From positions 115,490 to 179,489 of the forward strand of contig NZ_FRDM01000008.1 in the NCBI RefSeq assembly GCF_900143215.1: a stretch of DNA of 64,000 bases, read 5' to 3'. Shown here in pieces: positions 63,986 to 64,000 of the stretch. The translations under genes and the position numbers were made by a program. The DNA is from Geodermatophilus obscurus (GTDB taxonomy: Bacteria > Actinomycetota > Actinomycetes > Mycobacteriales > Geodermatophilaceae). Within the stretch, counting starts at the first letter, position 1, and every line of letters starts with the position of its first letter. A model generated the notes under the pieces. It did no database searches and was not told the DNA's origin. It worked only from the letters and a program-made list of their open reading frames with translations.

Positions 63986-64000
63986 GTGGACGACCTGTTG
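63986..64000 (+). CDS. Start of a gene cut off by the window end
   Basis: A GTG at 63986 is preceded by GGGGAGG and gives VDDLL before the window ends. With an SOS-like box upstream, one candidate is a DUF222/HNH endonuclease gene, often placed under such boxes in actinobacteria, but five codons cannot identify it. Confidence 0.4.

Overview
The window is very GC-rich, densely packed DNA from a high-GC actinobacterium. Most genes sit on the minus strand and many overlap by 4 bp (ATGA or GTGA junctions). Several features fit Geodermatophilaceae (Geodermatophilus, Blastococcus or Modestobacter type): an SsgA/SsgB-like sporulation regulator, phosphatidylinositol synthesis genes, a PriA-type HisA, an AAC(2')-I acetyltransferase, and the conserved segment hisH-hisA-hisF-hisI-trpE-trpC-trpB-trpA-lgt-pyk-tesB-pdtaR-polA-rpsA-coaE, also known from Mycobacterium (Rv1600-Rv1631). 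The family assignment is inference; nothing here names a species.

Layout. 1-3.9 kb (minus): patA (partial), pgsA, HIT hydrolase and thrS in an overlapping operon. 3.9-9.5 kb: MOSC protein, HNH protein, DHFR-like reductase, PGPGW membrane protein, an ECF sigma/anti-sigma pair, an SsgA-like regulator, four tRNA genes (Val-CAC, Gly, Cys, Val-GAC) and coaE. 9.6-16.5 kb: rpsA, a methyltransferase, aac(2')-I, polA and a thioesterase. 17.2-23.5 kb: a branched-chain amino acid-type ABC transporter (livHMGF) facing a substrate-binding lipoprotein whose domain order looks circularly permuted. 23.7-29.9 kb: pdtaR, then tRNA-Leu(CAA), then a 5.5-kb island bounded by a 38-bp duplication of the tRNA 3' end. 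The island carries a persulfide detoxification operon (CstR-type sensor, rhodaneses, MBL-rhodanese protein, TauE exporter) plus decayed fragments.

30-44 kb: an aromatic amino acid decarboxylase, tesB, pyk, gltD, gltB, lgt, trpA and trpB. 44-48 kb: trpC, a trp-linked membrane protein, trpE and hisI. 48-56 kb: accessory genes (FAD dehydrogenase, small membrane proteins, a heterodimeric ABC exporter). 56-58 kb: hisF, ridA and hisA. 58-63.7 kb: nitroreductase, a large unrecognised membrane protein, an SDR, a membrane molybdopterin protein and hisH. The window ends at the start of a gene preceded by an SOS-box-like sequence.

The genes form a core biosynthetic block: histidine and tryptophan synthesis are linked through PriA, which would supply both HisA and TrpF activity, with glutamate synthase and pyruvate kinase beside them. 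Replication and translation housekeeping genes flank it. Unusual elements are the permuted binding protein, the tRNA-bounded sulfur island, a family of hairpin repeats placed mostly next to stop codons, two short tandem repeats, and a LivH permease carrying a predicted extracellular beta-sandwich domain.
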